DNA of 64,000 nt. It comes from Vibrio ponticus. GTDB taxonomy: Bacteria > Pseudomonadota > Gammaproteobacteria > Enterobacterales > Vibrionaceae. The stretch's first letter is position 1; each line of letters starts with the position of its first letter. The DNA lies in the NCBI RefSeq assembly GCF_009938225.1, contig NZ_AP019657.1, positions 1 through 64,000 on the forward strand. The letters run 5' to 3'. Positions 60,738 to 64,000 of the stretch are shown piece by piece. Under the pieces are notes generated by a model. The model was given only the letters and a program-made list of their open reading frames with translations, was not told the DNA's origin and made no database searches. The position numbers and the translations under genes are program-made.

Positions 60738-61958
60738 ATGTCAGTTTTCAACTATCAAGGACGCAATTTAGATGGCAGCAAAGTCTCGGGGCAAGTTGAG
60801 GCTGCCACCCTTGAGTTAGCGACAGAAGCATTGATCGCCAAAGGTGTGATTCCAACTGAGATCAAAGCGGGTAAAAAAGGCGGCGCCGCCTCTTTTGATT
60901 TATCGGCGTTGTTTACGCCATCAGTCCCTCTTGAGGTGATGGTAATATTTTGTCGTCAGATGTATAGCTTGACCAAAGCTGGCGTACCCTTGCTGCGCGC
61001 TATGCGCGGACTAACACAAAATTGCACCAACAAGCAGCTAAAAGAAGCGCTTGAAGAGGTGACGAACGAGCTCACCAACGGGCGTAACTTGTCGTCAGCG
61101 ATGCAGCTGCACCCGAAAATATTCAGCCCGTTGTTTGTTTCAATGCTGAGTGTGGGGGAGAACACCGGTCGCCTAGACGATGCGCTATTACAACTGGCGC
61201 AATACTATGAACAAGAGCTAGAGACGCGTAAGCGAATTAAAACCGCAATGCGTTATCCTGTATTTGTGATTATTTTTATCACCTTGGCGATGTTTATTCT
61301 TAACGTCAAAGTGATCCCGCAATTTACCTCAATGTTTGAACGCTTTGGTGTCGACTTGCCTTTGCCAACGCGGATCTTGATCGCCACTTCAGACTTTTTT
61401 GTCAATTATTGGGCGGCGATGCTGGGGGCAATTTTTGCCTTGTTATTTGCTTTTCGTTCGTGGACGAAAACCGACAGCGGTCGAGAAAAATGGGATCGAT
61501 TCCGCTTACGTATGCCCGTGTTTGGCAGCGTGGTTAATCGAGCTCAGTTGGCGCGCTTCTCGCGCACCTTTTCTTTGATGCTTAAAGCGGGCGTGCCATT
61601 AAATCAGTCGTTATCACTTTCTGCCGAAGCTTTGGATAACCGTTTTCTAGAAAATCGCTTGTTAGAAATGAAATCGGCGATCGAGGCAGGTAGCTCGATT
61701 TCTAATACCGCCATTGCCAGTGGTGTTTTTACGCCGCTAGTGATTCAGATGATCTCTGTTGGCGAAGAGACCGGTCGTATTGATGAGCTTTTAGTTGAAG
61801 TTGCTGACTTTTACGATCGTGAAGTCGATTACGACTTGAAAACCTTAACCGCTCGTATTGAGCCGTTCTTGCTGATTGTTGTGGCGGGTATGGTGTTGAT
61901 CTTAGCTCTGGGTATTTTCTTGCCGATGTGGAGTATGTATGACGGGATTAAGGGCTAG
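60738..61958 (+). CDS. mshG: MSHA inner-membrane platform protein MshG
   Basis: PilC/GspF family platform (406 aa) with two T2SF repeats (about 68-195, 270-395) and three transmembrane helices. SVGENTGRLDDAL and SVGEETGRIDELL mark the two repeats. 8 bp after mshE; 20-bp overlap with mshF. Confidence 0.95.
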   Translation: MSVFNYQGRNLDGSKVSGQVEAATLELATEALIAKGVIPTEIKAGKKGGAASFDLSALFTPSVPLEVMVIFCRQMYSLTKAGVPLLRAMRGLTQNCTNKQLKEALEEVTNELTNGRNLSSAMQLHPKIFSPLFVSMLSVGENTGRLDDALLQLAQYYEQELETRKRIKTAMRYPVFVIIFITLAMFILNVKVIPQFTSMFERFGVDLPLPTRILIATSDFFVNYWAAMLGAIFALLFAFRSWTKTDSGREKWDRFRLRMPVFGSVVNRAQLARFSRTFSLMLKAGVPLNQSLSLSAEALDNRFLENRLLEMKSAIEAGSSISNTAIASGVFTPLVIQMISVGEETGRIDELLVEVADFYDREVDYDLKTLTARIEPFLLIVVAGMVLILALGIFLPMWSMYDGIKG

Positions 61959-62421
61959 CATCGCTGATTTGGTATTAGAGAAGCGCTTCGCGGTTTGGCT
62001 GATGATGATTATCCTGCTTTGTGGCGTGTTGCTGTTCTCTTGGCATAAGCTGATGGCTCAAACAGAAAGCACCGCTTTATCGGTTGCCAGTAAACGCATA
62101 CTGGAACGAGCCAATTATTATCAGCAGCAGTGGTTACTTGCGGGTCAACCGGAACAGCTACAAGTAAACCAAAAGTTTATTCAGTTCTCAGCGAAAGGCT
62201 GGGCACTGCCGCTTAATCAAGCGAGCAAAGTTGACTGTAATTACTGGTGGAAACTGTTTTACGAAGAACAGCGCGTTTTAGGAAGTTTGCCAGACAAAAT
62301 AAATGACAATTCAAAAGCATCGAATTATCAGTGTGATTACTCTTTTTCTGCGAAAGACCGCTTAGAAGTGAGTTTAATTGATGACAAGTTTGTAGTTAAC
62401 GTCATTTTTACGGCGGAATAA
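61939..62421 (+). CDS. mshF: MSHA biogenesis protein MshF
   Basis: 160 aa, one N-terminal transmembrane helix (about 18-38) and a periplasmic domain with two cysteines. Role uncertain even in V. cholerae. Identified mainly by position between mshG and mshB; GGAG is 6 nt before the ATG. Confidence 0.85.
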   Translation: MTGLRASIADLVLEKRFAVWLMMIILLCGVLLFSWHKLMAQTESTALSVASKRILERANYYQQQWLLAGQPEQLQVNQKFIQFSAKGWALPLNQASKVDCNYWWKLFYEEQRVLGSLPDKINDNSKASNYQCDYSFSAKDRLEVSLIDDKFVVNVIFTAE

Positions 62422-62462
62422 AAATTTTGACGCATATCCATAGTAAATTTGTTTAATAAGCG

Positions 62463-62468
62463 TATAAT
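62463..62468 (+). promoter_or_regulatory. Probable internal promoter of the msh structural operon
   Basis: Perfect -10 TATAAT in the 77-bp mshF-mshB gap; a TTGACG is at 62427 but 30 bp away, so the -35 is unclear. V. cholerae is known to have a separate promoter at this place for the pilin genes. Confidence 0.55.
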
Positions 62469-62498
62469 TAATAGTACAAAAGGTTTAACTTTAGCATC

Positions 62499-63074
62499 AT
62501 GAACAGAGAACAAACTGGTTTCTCATTGCTTGAGCTTGTCATTGTTATTGTGGTGATAGGTTTGTTAGCGGTGACGGCATTACCTCGTTTTTTAGAAGTC
62601 GTTGATGGGGCGAAAGAAGCCAGTATCGAAGGCGTAGCAAGCGGCTTTGGCAATGGCGTGATTTCAGCTCGTGCTCAATGGGAAGCTGAGGCTCGCCCGA
62701 GCAAAACCATTGATGGTGTCACCTATAACGTGGTCAATTATGACGGTACCGAATTTTGGCTAACTCGCTCAGTCAATCCTGATGGTACACCGAGCGGCTT
62801 TCGTGATGGTTATCCAATCGATCTATTTACTGAAGTTGGTAATTCTTCGATTCAGTTAACAGATTCTGCATGTATAAACTTGATGGAGAACTTGCTTCAA
62901 AATCCTCCAAAGGTTGATACTGTTGATAATGCTAAAGATAACTCTAGCATACATTATTCAGCTCAAGCTTTGCCTAGTATCCACACTTGTGTTTATACAC
63001 AACTCGAAGGGTCGACTAGACATAAGTTTGAGTATGAAGTTGCAACTGGTCGTGTGACCGTAACCTTGCAGTAA
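62499..63074 (+). CDS. mshB: MSHA minor pilin MshB
   Basis: Type IV prepilin, 191 aa. Short leader MNREQTG cut before FSLLELVIVIVVIG, with the conserved Glu5. Two Cys (near 127 and 167) may form the pilin disulfide. Confidence 0.94.
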   Translation: MNREQTGFSLLELVIVIVVIGLLAVTALPRFLEVVDGAKEASIEGVASGFGNGVISARAQWEAEARPSKTIDGVTYNVVNYDGTEFWLTRSVNPDGTPSGFRDGYPIDLFTEVGNSSIQLTDSACINLMENLLQNPPKVDTVDNAKDNSSIHYSAQALPSIHTCVYTQLEGSTRHKFEYEVATGRVTVTLQ

Positions 63075-63113
63075 TACTGCGAAAAATAACTAACAAAATT
63101 GAGAGATTTTACT

Positions 63114-63596
63114 ATGAAAAGACAAGGCGGTTTCACCCTAATCGAACTAGTGGTGGTAATTGTTATTCTAGGTATTCTTGCAGTGACGGCAGCGCCACGT
63201 TTCCTAAACCTTCAAGATGATGCGCGTGTTGCTTCTATCCAAGGTTTAAAAGGTGCTATCGATGGTGCGGCTGGTATTACGTTTGGTAAAGCGGCAGTTG
63301 ATGGTGTTGAAAATAAACAGAAGGGTGACACACCGGCTCCTGAAGTAGAAGGTATTGCTACCAATTATGGTTACCCAACAGCAACAGATGCCGGTCTTGT
63401 CAAAGCGGTAGTTGGTTTAGATTCAGATTGGTCTCGTGCACCTTCAGGTGCTTCTGCAATGGTTATTACCTTTAAAATGGATAATGCCGATTACGCGAAA
63501 ATTGTAGCATCGGATTGTTATGTAACATACACAGAAGCGACCGGTAGCACCGCAGCGTCTGCAGCTAAAACTTCAATCACAGGTGATTGTAAGTAA
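63114..63596 (+). CDS. mshA: Major MSHA pilin MshA
   Basis: Main pilus subunit, 160 aa. Start at 63114 (MKRQGG), leader cut before FTLIELVVVIVILG; the frame extends to 63099. C-terminal cysteines in SDCYVTY and GDCK make the D-loop disulfide. The C-terminal region is rich in Ser/Thr/Ala. An IS copy lies 31 bp after the stop, before the expected mshC. Confidence 0.95.
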   Translation: MKRQGGFTLIELVVVIVILGILAVTAAPRFLNLQDDARVASIQGLKGAIDGAAGITFGKAAVDGVENKQKGDTPAPEVEGIATNYGYPTATDAGLVKAVVGLDSDWSRAPSGASAMVITFKMDNADYAKIVASDCYVTYTEATGSTAASAAKTSITGDCK

Positions 63597-63607
63597 ATAG
63601 TCAAAAC

Positions 63608-63627
63608 AAAAAAGGTCAGCCTTGCTG
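63608..63627 (+). terminator. Left part of the mshA terminator, cut by IS copy 2
   Basis: AAAAAAGGTCAGC-CTT-GCTG: the 3' arm stops after four bases, where the IS begins. The missing rest (ACCTTTTTT) is expected after the right end of the IS, beyond this window. Confidence 0.7.
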
Positions 63628-64000
63628 TAATGCCGATCAGTTAAGAAATTTGTGAGATCATTTGACCGATCCTCAAAAGGCTTCAAAATCCGATATTAGG
63701 AAACTAATATCGGATTTTTTTATGTCTTTAGAAAGCCAACTTGCCAATACTTTTCGGTCATGTAATACCTTCCACCACTTTGATAAATACTCTGACATTC
63801 TTAGTCCAGAGCTTATCCAGCAAGGTTTTGAGCAAGCTGGTGTAGCAACCGTTAGAAGAAGACGGTTACCTTTAGAAGCCGTACTTTGGTCCGTTGTTGG
63901 AATGAGTCTCTTTCGTCAACAATCTGTTTGGGATATTGCTAACCAACTCGATATTGTCTTGCCAGACAAACAACGTTTTGTTGCACCAAGTGCAGTTGTT
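63628..64000 (+). mobile_element. IS4-family insertion sequence, copy 2 (5' part, runs off the window)
   Basis: From its TAATGCC end the 373 visible bases appear the same as copy 1 (6803-7175) by eye. Same orientation as copy 1. It includes the left inward hairpin before the transposase. Confidence 0.95.
63722..64000 (+). CDS. IS4-family transposase, partial at window edge
   Basis: First 93 codons from the ATG, same as the protein at 6897. Catalytic residues lie outside the window. Confidence 0.93.
   Translation, partial: MSLESQLANTFRSCNTFHHFDKYSDILSPELIQQGFEQAGVATVRRRRLPLEAVLWSVVGMSLFRQQSVWDIANQLDIVLPDKQRFVAPSAVV

Overview
The window looks like a chromosomal segment of a Vibrio (Gammaproteobacteria). 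It carries a nearly complete MSHA type IV pilus locus in the classical Vibrio order (mshH-I-J-K-L-M-N-E-G-F-B-A). Beside it are qstR, galU, uvrA and a PglL-type oligosaccharyltransferase, the same neighbours I recall from V. cholerae. The rest is mostly conserved housekeeping DNA. I cannot assign a species.

Layout: (1) 1-3,000: an unrecognised small ORF, a DedA protein and a CPA1 Na+/H+ antiporter. (2) 3,000-8,270: metH behind a MetJ-type operator, followed by a complete IS4-family insertion sequence (6803-8237) sitting in the loop of the metH/mgtE terminator. (3) 8,270-17,530, minus strand: the envelope and nitrogen-PTS cluster yrbG-kdsD-kdsC-lptC-lptA-lptB-rpoN-hpf-ptsN-rapZ-ptsO, followed by mgtE. 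(4) 17,760-23,200, plus strand: mlaFEDCB-ibaG-murA, then plsC, then a serine-hydrolase lipoprotein. (5) 24,400-28,430: two minus-strand tRNA arrays holding 13 tRNAs (Asn, Thr, Phe) and two decayed tRNA-Phe copies, separated by a chemoreceptor gene. (6) 28,490-38,240: mltC-yggX-mutY (minus), trmB and glsA (plus, with a MITE-like element between them), then the minus run yggS-proC-yggT-yggU-DUF4426-rdgB-hemW. (7) 38,260-43,400: pilT-pilU, lysC behind a lysine riboswitch, and a class V aminotransferase. (8) 43,470-49,900, minus: pglL, uvrA, galU, qstR. (9) 50,180-63,600, plus: ssb and the MSHA locus. (10) 63,628-64,000: the start of a second copy of the same IS, directly after the major pilin gene mshA.

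Functional themes: much of the window builds or maintains the envelope. LptA/B/C and KdsC/D serve LPS, Mla serves outer-membrane lipid asymmetry, MurA and MltC serve peptidoglycan, and MSHA with PilT/PilU forms and retracts surface pili. MshE carries both c-di-GMP-binding MshEN motifs and MshH is a degenerate GGDEF/EAL protein, so pilus activity is probably wired to second-messenger and Csr control. QstR adds a link to natural competence.

The most unusual observations are not protein systems. Two identical-looking IS copies each sit in the loop of an intergenic terminator hairpin, and the element carries an inward-facing intrinsic terminator at each end, so it may repair the termination it breaks. 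The tRNA arrays show stepwise duplication and decay, with an internal terminator after each Asn gene of the larger array and a compensated tRNA-Phe acceptor-stem variant. I found no CRISPR array, prophage, toxin-antitoxin pair or other clearly new protein system.
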